The notes under the pieces are model-generated. The model made no database searches, was not told where the DNA came from, and saw only the letters and a list, made by a program, of their open reading frames with translations. Shown here piece by piece: positions 1 through 9,107 of a stretch of 64,000 nucleotides of DNA; the stretch's first letter is position 1, and each line of letters starts with the position of its first letter. This DNA is from CBDCGJ01 sp965216645 (lineage in GTDB: Bacteria > Pseudomonadota > Alphaproteobacteria > GCA-2731375): assembly GCA_965216645.1 (NCBI GenBank), contig CBDCGJ010000067.1, positions 28,479-92,478 of the forward strand. The letters run 5' to 3'. Position numbers and translations under genes: made by a program.

Positions 1-428
1 GAGGCATGGTTGAGCGCATCGGAAAAGATGACGCAACCGGGCAGCAATTTCGCCAACGTGGATAGGGTCGCTTCGTTGGAGATATAACCGGAGGTGAACA
101 GCAACGCCGCCTCCTTGCCGTGCAGGTCCGCCAGTTCCCGTTCCAACATCACGTGATAATGGGTGGTGCCGGAGATATTGCGGGTGCCGCCGGAACCGGC
201 GCCGACGAGATCCGTGGCCTCGTGCATCGCCGCCAGCACGGCCGGGTGCTGCCCCATGCCCAGATAGTCGTTGGAACACCAAACCCGGATATTGCGCTCG
301 CTGTCGCCGTCATGCCAGATCGCGTCCGGAAAGGCGCCGCGCTTGCGGGACAGTTCGGCGAACACGCGGTAGCGGCCTTCCTGATGTAAATCCTCAAGGC
401 TATCGGCCAAAATGCGGTCGTAATCCAT
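1..428 (-). CDS. hemA: 5-aminolevulinate synthase, N-terminal part (gene runs off the left edge)
   Basis: Reading leftward from the ATG at 428, an uninterrupted frame runs to the window edge (about 142 codons). It starts MDYDRILADSLEDLHQEGRY, and contains the ALAS hallmarks WCSNDYLGMGQHP, GAGSGGTRNISGT and HALHxELADLHGKEAAL-like sequence ending near SDALNHAS. The enzyme is PLP-dependent and condenses glycine with succinyl-CoA to form 5-aminolevulinate, the first haem precursor in the Shemin pathway typical of alphaproteobacteria. The PLP lysine and C-terminal half lie outside the window. The next gene (gcdH) is divergent, with 259 bp between the start codons. Confidence 0.93.
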   Translation of the reverse strand, partial: MDYDRILADSLEDLHQEGRYRVFAELSRKRGAFPDAIWHDGDSERNIRVWCSNDYLGMGQHPAVLAAMHEATDLVGAGSGGTRNISGTTHYHVMLERELADLHGKEAALLFTSGYISNEATLSTLAKLLPGCVIFSDALNHA

Positions 429-687
429 TTCAAATATCCCAGATTTGCGGGCATTGCCGGTCGCGCGCGGCACCGCTTAATCCCGCAAGCAATATCGGTT
501 AAGACCAACACCACAAATATAGCAAACGTCAATTAACACTTAGTTGACCAGATGCCGTCCGGCAATTGATCTATCCCCTAGTCAGCCATGCGGCAAAGTC
601 ATATAACGCCGAGGTTATCGGTGCTTTGTTTCAAATCAAACCCCGCCCCCGGATTTAATTGCAGCCAGCCAGGAAGGAATTTGCCCC
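429..687. other. Divergent intergenic region hemA / gcdH
   Basis: This 259-bp, relatively AT-rich spacer separates two divergent start codons, so promoters for both should lie here. I see a purine-rich Shine-Dalgarno (AGGAAGGA) just before the gcdH ATG at 688, but no operator or clear -35/-10 pair that I would defend. Confidence 0.5.
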
Positions 688-1890
688 ATGAGCGGAAATG
701 CCGGCGTATCGCTTGATAGTTTTAACTGGGAAGACCCGTTCCTGCTGGAAGAACAGCTGACCGAGGAAGAGCGCCTGGTGCGCGATACGGCCCGCGAGTA
801 TTGCCAGGACAAACTGCTGCCGCGCGTGGTCGAGGCGACCATGAACGACCACTTCCATCGGGAAATCATGAACGAAATGGGCGAGGTCGGCCTGCTCGGC
901 GCCACCATCGAAGGCTATGGCTGTGCCGGCGTGAGCTATGTCGCCTATGGCCTGATCGCCCGCGAAATCGAGAAGGTCGACAGCGGCTACCGCTCCGCCG
1001 CCAGCGTCCAATCCAGCCTGGTCATGCATCCGATCAACGCCTATGGGTCGGAGGAGCAACGGCAGAAGTACCTGCCTAAGCTGGCGACCGGCGAATGGGT
1101 CGGCTGCTTCGGTCTGACCGAGCCGGATCACGGCAGCGATCCCGCCAGCATGGTCACCCGGGCGAAGAAGGCCGACGGCGGTTATGTGCTGAACGGCGCC
1201 AAGATGTGGATCACCAATTCGCCAATCGCCGATCTGGCCGTGGTTTGGGCCAAGGACGATAGCGAGAAGGTCCGCGGCTTCGTCGTCGAACGCGATTTCA
1301 AGGGTTTCGAAACGCCGGAAATCAAGAATAAATTGTCGCTAAGGGCCTCCATCACCGGAGAGATCGTGCTCGAGGACTGTTTCGTGCCGGAGGAGAACCT
1401 TCTTCCCAACACATCCGGCCTCGGCGGTCCCTTCGGCTGTCTGAACCGGGCCCGCTACGGCATCTCCTGGGGTGCCACCGGGGCCGCGGAAGGTTGCTGG
1501 CGGGCGGCTCACACCTATGTCATGGAGCGCAAGCAGTTCGGCGCGCCGCTGGCGTCTTATCAACTGGTGCAGAAGAAACTGGCCGACATGCAGACCGAAA
1601 TCGCCCTCTCCCTGCAAGCCTGCCTGCGCGTCGGCCGTTTGATGGACGAAGGCCGGGCGACACCGGAAATGATATCGCTGATCAAACGCAATGCTTGCGG
1701 CAAGGCGCTCGATATCGCCCGCACGGCCCGCGATATGCACGGCGCCAATGGTATTTCGGCCGAATATCATGTCATGCGCCATGTCCTGAACCTGGAAACC
1801 GTGAACACCTATGAGGGCACCCACGACATGCATGCGCTGATCCTGGGCCGGGCGCAGACCGGCGTCCAAGCCTTCACCCGTAAGGCTTAA
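688..1890 (+). CDS. gcdH: Glutaryl-CoA dehydrogenase
   Basis: 400 residues. FAD acyl-CoA dehydrogenase that oxidises and decarboxylates glutaryl-CoA to crotonyl-CoA in lysine/tryptophan and aromatic degradation. Subfamily-specific signs are the substrate-binding arginine in SGYRSAASVQSSL (R102), the flavin-domain motifs GCFGLTEPDHGSDP and WITNSPIADL, and the catalytic glutamate in NTYEGTHDMHAL (E376). The C-terminal ALILGRAQTGVQAF also matches GCDH rather than short-chain acyl-CoA dehydrogenases. The ATG follows AGGAAGGA at good spacing. The downstream permease starts 15 bp after the stop, so the two may be co-transcribed. Confidence 0.95.
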   Translation: MSGNAGVSLDSFNWEDPFLLEEQLTEEERLVRDTAREYCQDKLLPRVVEATMNDHFHREIMNEMGEVGLLGATIEGYGCAGVSYVAYGLIAREIEKVDSGYRSAASVQSSLVMHPINAYGSEEQRQKYLPKLATGEWVGCFGLTEPDHGSDPASMVTRAKKADGGYVLNGAKMWITNSPIADLAVVWAKDDSEKVRGFVVERDFKGFETPEIKNKLSLRASITGEIVLEDCFVPEENLLPNTSGLGGPFGCLNRARYGISWGATGAAEGCWRAAHTYVMERKQFGAPLASYQLVQKKLADMQTEIALSLQACLRVGRLMDEGRATPEMISLIKRNACGKALDIARTARDMHGANGISAEYHVMRHVLNLETVNTYEGTHDMHALILGRAQTGVQAFTRKA

Positions 1891-1905
1891 AGGGCCTAAG
1901 GCGGC

Positions 1906-2838
1906 ATGTCATCTGACGACCCGCTGGACCGGGTCACGCCAAAACGCTTCCTGATGCTCATCATGCTGTCACTCTGCTGGGGCAGCTTCTGGCCGGTCAT
2001 GAAGGTCGCGCTGGCGGAAATGCCGCTCTTCTCCTTCCGGGCGCTTTCCGGCATGTTGGGCGCGGCCTTTATCCTGCTCGTCGCCCTCCTATCGGGCCGT
2101 AATCTGCGGTTTCCCCGGGAACATTTGTGGCCGCTGATCGGCGTATCGCTGGTCGCCACCACCTGCTGGTTCGTGCTCAGCGCGGTCGGCGTGATGACGA
2201 TCGGGTCCGGCCGCTCCACTCTGATCGCCTACACCATGCCGCTTTGGTCTTTCATTCTGGGAATTTTCCTGCTTGGCGAACGACCGACGGCAAAACGTTG
2301 GTTGGGCCTCGCCATCGGCCTGTCCGGGGTCCTAATCATGGTGTCGCAGGACTATGAGGCTTTTCTCGCCGCGCCCTGGGGCCTTGTCGCCATGATCATG
2401 GCGGCGGCGATCTGGGCGCTGGGCACGGTCCTGATCAAAATGCGGGATTGGCAGATGCCGAACCTGACTTTCGCCGGCTGGCAGACGGTTTTCGGCACGC
2501 TGCCGGTTTGCCTGGTCGCGGTTATTTTCGAGACATTCGATCCAGGCGAGATTTCGACCACCGCCTGGCTGGCGATGGCCTATGTGGGGATCGTCGGGGT
2601 CGGTATCGGGGTCACCCTGTTTTTCGCGATCGTGCGCATGCTGCCGATCAGCGTCACCACCCTCGGCATCTTGTTGGTTCCTGTCGTCGGATTGTTGTCC
2701 AGCGCCCTGACCATCGAGCGATTCCTCGGCTGGCCGGAATATGTCGCGCTCGGGCTTATCCTGCTCAGCATGACGGCGGTCATGCCGATGCCGAATCTGA
2801 AACGGCTGTTTGGACAGCGGCTTAGCGGAACCGGGTAA
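1906..2838 (+). CDS. EamA-family (DMT) transporter
   Basis: 310 residues, almost entirely hydrophobic, with about ten predicted membrane segments arranged as two EamA repeats (roughly residues 12-145 and 155-295). Conserved features are the N-terminal LCWGSFWPVMKVAL and the repeat-2 IWALGTVLIKM segment. These inner-membrane proteins export or exchange small metabolites; the substrate cannot be inferred. It starts 15 bp after gcdH with an AAGGCGG ribosome site. Its 3' end overlaps the convergent MarR gene by 17 bp. Confidence 0.88.
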   Translation: MSSDDPLDRVTPKRFLMLIMLSLCWGSFWPVMKVALAEMPLFSFRALSGMLGAAFILLVALLSGRNLRFPREHLWPLIGVSLVATTCWFVLSAVGVMTIGSGRSTLIAYTMPLWSFILGIFLLGERPTAKRWLGLAIGLSGVLIMVSQDYEAFLAAPWGLVAMIMAAAIWALGTVLIKMRDWQMPNLTFAGWQTVFGTLPVCLVAVIFETFDPGEISTTAWLAMAYVGIVGVGIGVTLFFAIVRMLPISVTTLGILLVPVVGLLSSALTIERFLGWPEYVALGLILLSMTAVMPMPNLKRLFGQRLSGTG

Positions 2839-3301
2839 GGTCCGCCCAGAACCGCTCCATCGCTTTCAGCGTATTGGTCATCTCTTTCAATTCGGCGCCG
2901 TCGACCCGACCGCTTTCGGCCAGTTTGTCGACATGCTCCTCGAACAGATCGCGCAGGATTTCCCTTAACGCCCGTCCCTTTTCCGTCAATTGGACGCGGG
3001 AGGAGCGGCGGTCATGCTGGGACCGTTCCTGATCGAGATAGCCGTTCTCAACCAGCTTCTTCAAATTGTAAGAGACATTGGAGCCGAGATAATAACCCCG
3101 ATAAGTCAAATCGCCGACGGTCAACGTCTCATCGCCGACATTGTAAAGGATTAAGCTTTGAACGTTGTTTATATCCGAATATCCAAGCCGTTCCAGGTCC
3201 GCCTTCATGATGTCCAAAAATTGGCGGTGCAGCCGTTCGATGAGCGTCAGGCATTCCCAATACGACGCGCGATCCAATACAAATTCATGTTCTTCCGACA
3301 T
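2822..3301 (-). CDS. MarR-family winged-helix regulator (LdtR-like)
   Basis: 159 residues from the ATG at 3301; an in-frame GTG one codon upstream is possible, but the GGAAAG site favours the ATG. Winged-helix DNA-binding core at about residues 40-110, with the recognition-helix region LTYRGYYLGSNVSYNLKKL and the wing QERSQHDRRSSRVQLTEKG. The YYLGSNVSYNLKKL sequence resembles the alphaproteobacterial LdtR group, which responds to cell-envelope signals; that assignment is by resemblance only. It lies 50 bp downstream of the valine-catabolism operon on the same strand and overlaps the permease convergently, so it may regulate either. Confidence 0.82.
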   Translation of the reverse strand: MSEEHEFVLDRASYWECLTLIERLHRQFLDIMKADLERLGYSDINNVQSLILYNVGDETLTVGDLTYRGYYLGSNVSYNLKKLVENGYLDQERSQHDRRSSRVQLTEKGRALREILRDLFEEHVDKLAESGRVDGAELKEMTNTLKAMERFWADLTRFR

Positions 3302-3350
3302 CACTTACTTTCCTCTGCAACTGGCACAGCGAGGTCAACCTTACCGCTTT

Positions 3351-4241
3351 TCAGGCTTCGCCACGAATCATTCTGATTATGCCAGAGAAATCAACTTCGC
3401 CATGCCCGGCATTTTCAAATAACGCGTAAAGCGACGAGGCCGCCGCGCCCAAGGGCGTGGCCGCGTCCGAGGCCTGCGCGGCGGCTTGTGCCAAACGTAA
3501 ATCCTTTAACATCATCGCCGCCGTAAATCCCGCCTGATAATCGTTGTTGGCGGGCGACGTCGGCACCGGTCCGGGCACTGGACAATAGGTGTTCAGGGAC
3601 CAGCACTGACCCGAGGCCGTCGATGAAATATCATAAAGTTTCTGGTGATCGAGGCCAAGTTTCTCAGCCAAAACAAAGGCTTCGCCGACCGCGATCATGG
3701 AGACGCCGAGGATCATATTGTTACAGATCTTCGCCGCCTGTCCGTTGCCGGAACCGCCCGCGTGAACGATATTCGCGCCCATGATGTCCAACAACGGCTT
3801 AGCGCGCGCGAAGGCATCATCCGGACCGCCGCACATAAATGTCAGCGTCCCGGCCTCCGCCCCACCGACGCCGCCGGAGACCGGTGCGTCCAGCATCTCA
3901 TAACCCGCCTCGGCCGCCGCAGCGGCGACGACCCGGGCCGATTCCACGTCGATCGTCGACGAATCGATGAACAGGGTTCCCTCATCCGCAGACGCGATGA
4001 CGCCGTCATCGGCTTGATAGACCGAGCGGACATGGCTGCCGGCCGGCAGCATGGTGATCACCGTATCGACACCGGCAGACGCGGCCGCGATCGACGGCAC
4101 CGCCTCGCCGCCGGCGGCGACGACAGCATCGACGGCGGCGGCGGCGAGATCGAACACTTTCACCTGATGACCGGCGGCGATCAGATTGCGCGCCATCGGG
4201 CCGCCCATATTACCGACCCCGATAAATCCGATCACGCTCAT
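3351..4241 (-). CDS. mmsB: 3-hydroxyisobutyrate dehydrogenase
   Basis: 296 residues. Oxidises 3-hydroxyisobutyrate to methylmalonate semialdehyde with NAD in valine breakdown. N-terminal Rossmann motif GFIGVGNMGGPMA (residues 5-17), substrate-binding signature DAPVSGGVGGAEAGTL, catalytic lysine in NGQAAKICNNMILG, and the MLKDLRLAQ segment typical of the family. The ATG overlaps the stop of the upstream hydrolase by 4 bp, so the genes are translationally coupled. It is the last gene of a four-gene operon reading right to left from 7374. Confidence 0.92.
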   Translation of the reverse strand: MSVIGFIGVGNMGGPMARNLIAAGHQVKVFDLAAAAVDAVVAAGGEAVPSIAAASAGVDTVITMLPAGSHVRSVYQADDGVIASADEGTLFIDSSTIDVESARVVAAAAAEAGYEMLDAPVSGGVGGAEAGTLTFMCGGPDDAFARAKPLLDIMGANIVHAGGSGNGQAAKICNNMILGVSMIAVGEAFVLAEKLGLDHQKLYDISSTASGQCWSLNTYCPVPGPVPTSPANNDYQAGFTAAMMLKDLRLAQAAAQASDAATPLGAAASSLYALFENAGHGEVDFSGIIRMIRGEA

Positions 4242-5350
4242 TCCATTTCTCCCACACTCATCCGTCGACGGACATAGTTCTTGTCCCGCGCGCGCGCGAA
4301 TGTCAAATCGCCAGCGCTCGCCGGCGCATCGAAATAGCGCGCCACATCCTCATCCGTGCAATCGGCAAGGCTGGCCGGCCGCCATTTCGGCTGCTGATCC
4401 TTGTCGATCACAACCGCCCGAACGCCTTCGTAAAAATCATGACCCTCGATGCAGCCGCAAGCGATACGGTATTCCATATGCATACATTGATCGAAAGACA
4501 AGTTCGCTCCGCTGGTGATCTGGCGGAAGGCGATGCGCATGCTGGTCGGCGACTTGGCCAACATGGTGGCGTGGTTGGCCAGGGCCCACTCGTCTTTTTG
4601 GTTTTCCAGCAGCCCCGCCATAACGTTATCCAGACTATCGCCCGCGAACGCCTTGTCGATGGCGCCGCGCAGATAAGACAAGGTCGGCTCGCCCGGGTCG
4701 CTGGCGCGGGCGGAGATCGTCTTATCAACCGCGGCAAAGGCGTCGCCGCCATAATCCGCCGCCGCCAGATCGTCGATCAGAGCAGACAATCGATCGCTTG
4801 CCACATGCACGTCGCAAACACCGGTATAGACCGCATCCGCCGCTTTCATGCGCGCGCCGGTCAGCGCCAAATAGAGGCCGATCTTACCCGGCAAGCGGGA
4901 CAGGAAATAACTGCCGCCGACATCGGGGAACAGTCCGATGCCGGTTTCCGGCATGGCGAAACTGGTCCGCTCCGTCGCCACCCGATGGGAACCGTGAACC
5001 GACACCCCGACGCCGCCGCCCATGACGATGCCGTCCATCAGCGCCACATAAGGCTTCGGAAAGTGAAAGATGTCCGAATTCAATCGGTATTCGTCGCGGT
5101 AGAAGTCATAGGGATACGTACCGCCGGCCCGGCCTTCGTCATAGAGCAGGCGGACATCGCCGCCGGCGCAGAAGGCTCTGTCGCCGGCCCCCTGGACGAC
5201 GACGCAAGCCACGTCATCGTCCTGCTCGAAATCGCGGAGCCAGGCATGCAGCTGCAGCGCCATTTCATGGCTCAGCGCGTTCAGTGCCTTCTCCCGATTC
5301 AAGGTGATCAGGGCGACCGGCCCGCGCCGCTCTAAGACAATATCGTTCAT
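4238..5350 (-). CDS. 3-hydroxyisobutyryl-CoA hydrolase (enoyl-CoA hydratase/isomerase fold)
   Basis: 370 residues. Releases free 3-hydroxyisobutyrate from its CoA ester, the step before mmsB. Crotonase-fold signs: CoA-binding AFCAGGDVRLLYDEG, oxyanion-hole DGIVMGGGVGVSVHG, and the catalytic block FAMPETGIGLFPDVGG with the conserved Glu and Asp. The length and the C-terminal EYRIA...DFYEGVRAVVIDKD segment separate it from ordinary enoyl-CoA hydratases. It overlaps the acyl-CoA dehydrogenase upstream and mmsB downstream by 4 bp each. Confidence 0.92.
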   Translation of the reverse strand: MNDIVLERRGPVALITLNREKALNALSHEMALQLHAWLRDFEQDDDVACVVVQGAGDRAFCAGGDVRLLYDEGRAGGTYPYDFYRDEYRLNSDIFHFPKPYVALMDGIVMGGGVGVSVHGSHRVATERTSFAMPETGIGLFPDVGGSYFLSRLPGKIGLYLALTGARMKAADAVYTGVCDVHVASDRLSALIDDLAAADYGGDAFAAVDKTISARASDPGEPTLSYLRGAIDKAFAGDSLDNVMAGLLENQKDEWALANHATMLAKSPTSMRIAFRQITSGANLSFDQCMHMEYRIACGCIEGHDFYEGVRAVVIDKDQQPKWRPASLADCTDEDVARYFDAPASAGDLTFARARDKNYVRRRMSVGEME

Positions 5351-6483
5351 CGCAGCAACTGCCGGGCGACGATGACGCGCATGATTTCGTTGGTGCCTTC
5401 CAGAATTTGGTGCACCCGCACGTCGCGTAAAAAGCGTTCGATGGGGAAATCCTTCAGATAACCGTAGCCGCCATGCAGCTGCAGGGCTTGATTGACGATG
5501 TCGAAGCCGGCGTCCGTGGCGAACCGCTTGGCCATGGCAGCGAGTTGGGTGGCATTCGGATCCTTTCGGTCGACGGCGTTGGCGGCCTGCCGCACCATCA
5601 GGCGGGCCGCTTCCAACTCGGTCGCCATATCGGCAATACGAAACTGCAGCGCCTGGAATTCGGCCAACTCCTTACCGAACTGCTTGCGCGTCTTCAGATG
5701 CTCGATGGCCGCCTCAAGGCTGCTTTGTGCGCCCCCGAGGGAGCAGGCGGCGATATTCAGACGGCCGCCGTCGAGGCCTTGCATGGCGATCTTGAAGCCG
5801 TCTCCCTCGGCGCCGATCCGGTTGGCCACCGGGATCCGGCAATCCTCGAAGATCACCTGGGCCGTCGGTTGCGAGTTCCAACCCAGTTTGCGTTCCTGTG
5901 CGCCGAAGCTGAGACCCGGCGTGTCTTTCTCGACGACCAGGCAGGAAATTCCCTTGGCGCCTTCGCCGCCCGTACGGACCATGACGACATAAATATCGGA
6001 CATGCCGCCGCCGGAAATAAACGCTTTCGACCCGTTCAACACATAGTCGTCGCCGTCCCGGACCGCTTTGGTTTTCAGCCCCGCCGCGTCGGAGCCGGCA
6101 TTGGGCTCCGTCAGGCAATAGCTGGCAAAGTGATCCATCGCGCAAAGCTTAGGCAGCCATGTCTCCCGCTGCGCGTCATCGCCATAACGGTCGATCATCC
6201 AGCTGGCCATGTTGTGGATCGAGATATAGGCGGCGGTGGAGGTGCAGGCCGCCGCCAACTGCTCGAAGATCACCGTGGCGTCGAGCCGGCCGAGACCGGA
6301 GCCGCCGACATCCTCCGCCACATAAATGCCGCCGAAACCGAGCGCCGCGGCGGCGCGCAGGGTCTCCGCCGGAAAGGTCTTGTTCTCGTCCCAATCGGCC
6401 GCATGCGGGGCGATTTCGGCCGTCGCAAAACTGCGCGCGGCGTCCTGAAACGCCTGTTGTTCTTCGCTGAGCGCGAAGTCCAT
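5347..6483 (-). CDS. Acyl-CoA dehydrogenase, probable isobutyryl-CoA dehydrogenase
   Basis: 378 residues. Flavoprotein expected to oxidise isobutyryl-CoA to methacrylyl-CoA. Motifs: SYCLTEPNAGSDAAG, SKAFISGGGMSDIYVVMVRTG, ARKQFGKEL-type sequence, and LQLHGGYGYLKDFPIER. The C-terminal ILEGTNEIMR holds the putative catalytic glutamate (E362). Substrate is inferred from context, since it is locked by overlaps to the hydrolase and mmsB; a general short/branched-chain enzyme cannot be excluded. The gap to the upstream dehydrogenase is only 3 bp. Confidence 0.88.
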   Translation of the reverse strand: MDFALSEEQQAFQDAARSFATAEIAPHAADWDENKTFPAETLRAAAALGFGGIYVAEDVGGSGLGRLDATVIFEQLAAACTSTAAYISIHNMASWMIDRYGDDAQRETWLPKLCAMDHFASYCLTEPNAGSDAAGLKTKAVRDGDDYVLNGSKAFISGGGMSDIYVVMVRTGGEGAKGISCLVVEKDTPGLSFGAQERKLGWNSQPTAQVIFEDCRIPVANRIGAEGDGFKIAMQGLDGGRLNIAACSLGGAQSSLEAAIEHLKTRKQFGKELAEFQALQFRIADMATELEAARLMVRQAANAVDRKDPNATQLAAMAKRFATDAGFDIVNQALQLHGGYGYLKDFPIERFLRDVRVHQILEGTNEIMRVIVARQLLR

Positions 6484-6486
6484 GGA

Positions 6487-7374
6487 TCAGCCGGATTTCG
6501 GCCGCATGGCCACGAGACGGGCGAGCAAGCTCGAGGTATCCCAGCGCCGTCCGCCCATGGCTTCGACCTCGCCGTAAAGTTGGTCGACCAGGGCCGCGGC
6601 GGGCAGCGAGATGCCCATTTCCTTGGCTTGGGCGAAACAGATGCCCAGATCCTTGCGCATCCATTCGACCGCGAAACCGTGATCGTAGTCGCCATCCAGC
6701 ATGGTTTGATAGCGGTTTTCCATTTGCCAGGACTGGGCCGCACCCTTGGAAATCACATCGATCACCTGGGCGCCGTCGAGCCCGGCACTGACGGCAAAGT
6801 TCAGCCCTTCCGCCAGGCCCTCGACCAATCCGGCGATACAAATTTGGTTGACCATTTTGGTCAACTGGCCGGCGCCGGCGCCGCCCATGAGCTGGCACAT
6901 GCGGGCATAGCTGTCGATCGCTTCGGCGACCGCGTCATAGTCGGCCTGATCGCCGCCGCACATCACCGTCAATACGCCGTTTTCGGCGCCGGCCTGTCCG
7001 CCCGACACCGGCGCGTCGACGAAGCCGAAACCGTGCTGTTTGGCGTGCCCGTACATCTCCCGCGCCACCGTGGCGGATGCGGTGGTGTGATCGACGAAGA
7101 TACCGCCCGGCGCCATGCCGGCGAACAAGCCTTCGTCGCCATAGGCGATTTGCCGGATGTCATCGTCGGCGCCGACGCAGGAAAACACGATCTCCGCGCC
7201 TTCCGCCGCCGCCTTCGGCGTGGCGCCGCTGGCGCCGCCATGTTCGGCGGTCCATTTCTCCGCCTTCGCGGCGCTCCTGTTATACACGGTGACGTCGTAA
7301 CCTTTGCTGGCCAAATGACCCGCCATCGGATATCCCATCACGCCCAAGCCCAAAAACGCGACTTTTTTGGCCAT
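6487..7374 (-). CDS. NAD(P)-dependent beta-hydroxyacid dehydrogenase (second HIBADH-family protein)
   Basis: 295 residues from the ATG at 7374, which follows the strong GGAGGAGGGG; an in-frame TTG at 7389 would add five residues. Rossmann motif FLGLGVMGYPMAG, signature DAPVSGGQAGAENGVL, and the catalytic-lysine region GQLTKMVNQI. Same superfamily as the mmsB at the other end of the operon but clearly divergent, resembling the GlxR/tartronate-semialdehyde or general 3-hydroxyacid group. It is the first gene of the operon. Its substrate is open: it may be a second hydroxyisobutyrate enzyme or act on another C3-C4 hydroxyacid. Confidence 0.85.
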   Translation of the reverse strand: MAKKVAFLGLGVMGYPMAGHLASKGYDVTVYNRSAAKAEKWTAEHGGASGATPKAAAEGAEIVFSCVGADDDIRQIAYGDEGLFAGMAPGGIFVDHTTASATVAREMYGHAKQHGFGFVDAPVSGGQAGAENGVLTVMCGGDQADYDAVAEAIDSYARMCQLMGGAGAGQLTKMVNQICIAGLVEGLAEGLNFAVSAGLDGAQVIDVISKGAAQSWQMENRYQTMLDGDYDHGFAVEWMRKDLGICFAQAKEMGISLPAAALVDQLYGEVEAMGGRRWDTSSLLARLVAMRPKSG

Positions 7375-7478
7375 TCGCCCCTCCTCCAACCAGACGGCCC
7401 GGCGCGGGTGCGCGCCGGGTGAAACTCCACAGTCGATATGGGAAGGCGGCCATACCTGGCCGCCCGTTGCTCAGAGGT

Positions 7479-7988
7479 TTAGCGCGGTTCTATTTGGTTG
7501 GCAATCACCACGCCGCAGAGATAATCGTGCAGGCAGCGGCCGCGCTCGTTGAAGATCGAAATCACCAGGATCAGGAAGCTGGTGAAGCCGACGGATACGT
7601 AGAAGGCGATGGTCAGCAACAAAGCCTGGCCGAAGCTCACTTCGCCGCCGTTCCAGTTGTAAACTCGCAGCCCCATCATCCGCATGCCCCAGGTCGCCGA
7701 ATGACGGCCGCCGACCGTGAAGGTGTGATAGAGAAACGGGATCGCCGCCAAGACGAATCCATAGGGATGAAACAACAGCCCGAACGACGCGACGACGAAA
7801 AAGAACCCGATCACCGCCGCGATAAGCACGAACATGCCAACGAAAAGCAGATCGAGCACATAGGCGATCGTCCGCTTGGTTCGGATACCGTTGAAGTAAG
7901 CCGCCTCATCAAAGTGTTCCGTGTCTGCGTTGAAATCCCAGCGCGCATCGTCCTGGCTTTGCTCAGTCGGGACAATCGTACCACTCAT
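7479..7988 (-). CDS. RDD-family membrane protein
   Basis: 169 residues. The RDD domain fills residues 35-165, with three predicted membrane helices and the defining residues in KRTIAYVLDLLFVG (Arg/Asp) and RHSATWGMRMMGLRV. The C-terminal GRCLHDYLCGVVIA is typical. Function of the family is uncertain; some members are linked to ion or osmotic transport. Stands alone between the valine operon and motB, all on the minus strand. Confidence 0.85.
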   Translation of the reverse strand: MSGTIVPTEQSQDDARWDFNADTEHFDEAAYFNGIRTKRTIAYVLDLLFVGMFVLIAAVIGFFFVVASFGLLFHPYGFVLAAIPFLYHTFTVGGRHSATWGMRMMGLRVYNWNGGEVSFGQALLLTIAFYVSVGFTSFLILVISIFNERGRCLHDYLCGVVIANQIEPR

Positions 7989-8066
7989 GCTGCGGGCTCC
8001 TTTTCCAGTGATCGCTACACCATAGATAGTGTGTCACCGCGTCCGCGCAACTATAATTTTGATAAC

Positions 8067-9080
8067 CTACTGTTTTTGATCGGGTTTTTCCGATTGGAAG
8101 GGGGCGGCCCGGCGCAACAGGACGATGGAGATACGGCGATTGCTGGGATGGGCCGGATCCTCGGAAATCAGCGGTTCGGTGTCCGCCAGGCCGGAAACCC
8201 GAGCGATCCGGACGGCGGGAATGCCGCTGTCCATCAGAGAGCGCCGACTTGCATTGGCGCGGTCCGAAGACAATTCCCAGTTGCCGTATTTCTGCCCGCC
8301 GCTGCGGAAGGGGACGGAATCCGTGTGCCCCGTGATCGACAGGTTGTTGGGCATGGTGGCCACGACTTTGGAAACCTGTTCGAGGATCTTCTGGGTATGT
8401 CCGTGCATTTCGGCGCTGCCGCTCGGGAACATGGAGCGGCCGTCCTGATCGACGATCTGGATGCGCAGGCCTTCCGGCGTGTTATCGACGATCAGATGGC
8501 GTTTCAATTCCTCGAACTCGCTGGAATCCTCCATCACCTCGCGCAGTTCCTGCTCGGCCTGCTCGAATGCCTTCTGCTCGTCCTGCGCCAGCTTTTCGCG
8601 CAGTTCCTCCTGGGTCGGCTCCTTGAACTTCTCGCGCTCGGTTTCGGTTTCCTCGTTCTTGCCCTTGTTCAGGTCGCCGTCGTTTTCCTCGCCGGTCTTT
8701 TTCTTATGTTCGTTCTCTTCCGGCTCGTCTTCCTGCTCCTTGTCCGCTTCGCCGGAATCGCGGACCCGGGGTGGGGTGATTTCGACAACGACCGTGGGCG
8801 CCGCCGCGTCGCCGATGCGGGCGCCGTCTTTGGACATGGTCTGACCGCCCATGATGCCGCCGCTACCGCTTTGCGAGCGGCTGACCGAGCTGGGTGCGAA
8901 ATAGTCGGCGATGCCCTTTTTCTGCTCGTCGGTCGTGACGTTCAGCAGCCAGAGCAGCAGGAAGAAGGCCATCATCGCGGTGACGAAATCGGCATAAGCG
9001 ACCTTCCAGGCGCCGCCGTGATGGCCGCCGCCTTGGATCACCTTCTTGACGATGATCGGTTGGACTTGTTCCTCGGACAT
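8067..9080 (-). CDS. motB: Flagellar motor stator protein MotB
   Basis: 337 residues. Peptidoglycan-anchored half of the proton-driven stator. One N-terminal membrane helix (about 28-48) in the motif AYADFVTAMMAFFLLLWLL, with the proton-binding Asp at residue 31. A plug-like amphipathic stretch follows. The C-terminal OmpA/MotB domain (about 195-330) has FPSGSAEMHG, SITGHTDSVPF and NWELSSDRANASR. Residues 108-190 form an unusually long, highly charged Glu/Lys-rich linker. Follows motA by 27 bp. The rest of the flagellar genes are not in the window. Confidence 0.95.
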   Translation of the reverse strand: MSEEQVQPIIVKKVIQGGGHHGGAWKVAYADFVTAMMAFFLLLWLLNVTTDEQKKGIADYFAPSSVSRSQSGSGGIMGGQTMSKDGARIGDAAAPTVVVEITPPRVRDSGEADKEQEDEPEENEHKKKTGEENDGDLNKGKNEETETEREKFKEPTQEELREKLAQDEQKAFEQAEQELREVMEDSSEFEELKRHLIVDNTPEGLRIQIVDQDGRSMFPSGSAEMHGHTQKILEQVSKVVATMPNNLSITGHTDSVPFRSGGQKYGNWELSSDRANASRRSLMDSGIPAVRIARVSGLADTEPLISEDPAHPSNRRISIVLLRRAAPFQSEKPDQKQ

Positions 9081-9107
9081 GAGCCGTCTTTCCGCCGCCG
9101 TTCGCGC

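Noticed and set aside
5473..7422. A 649-codon plus-strand open frame
   Set aside because: Antisense to the acyl-CoA dehydrogenase and hydroxyacid dehydrogenase genes; no recognisable protein.
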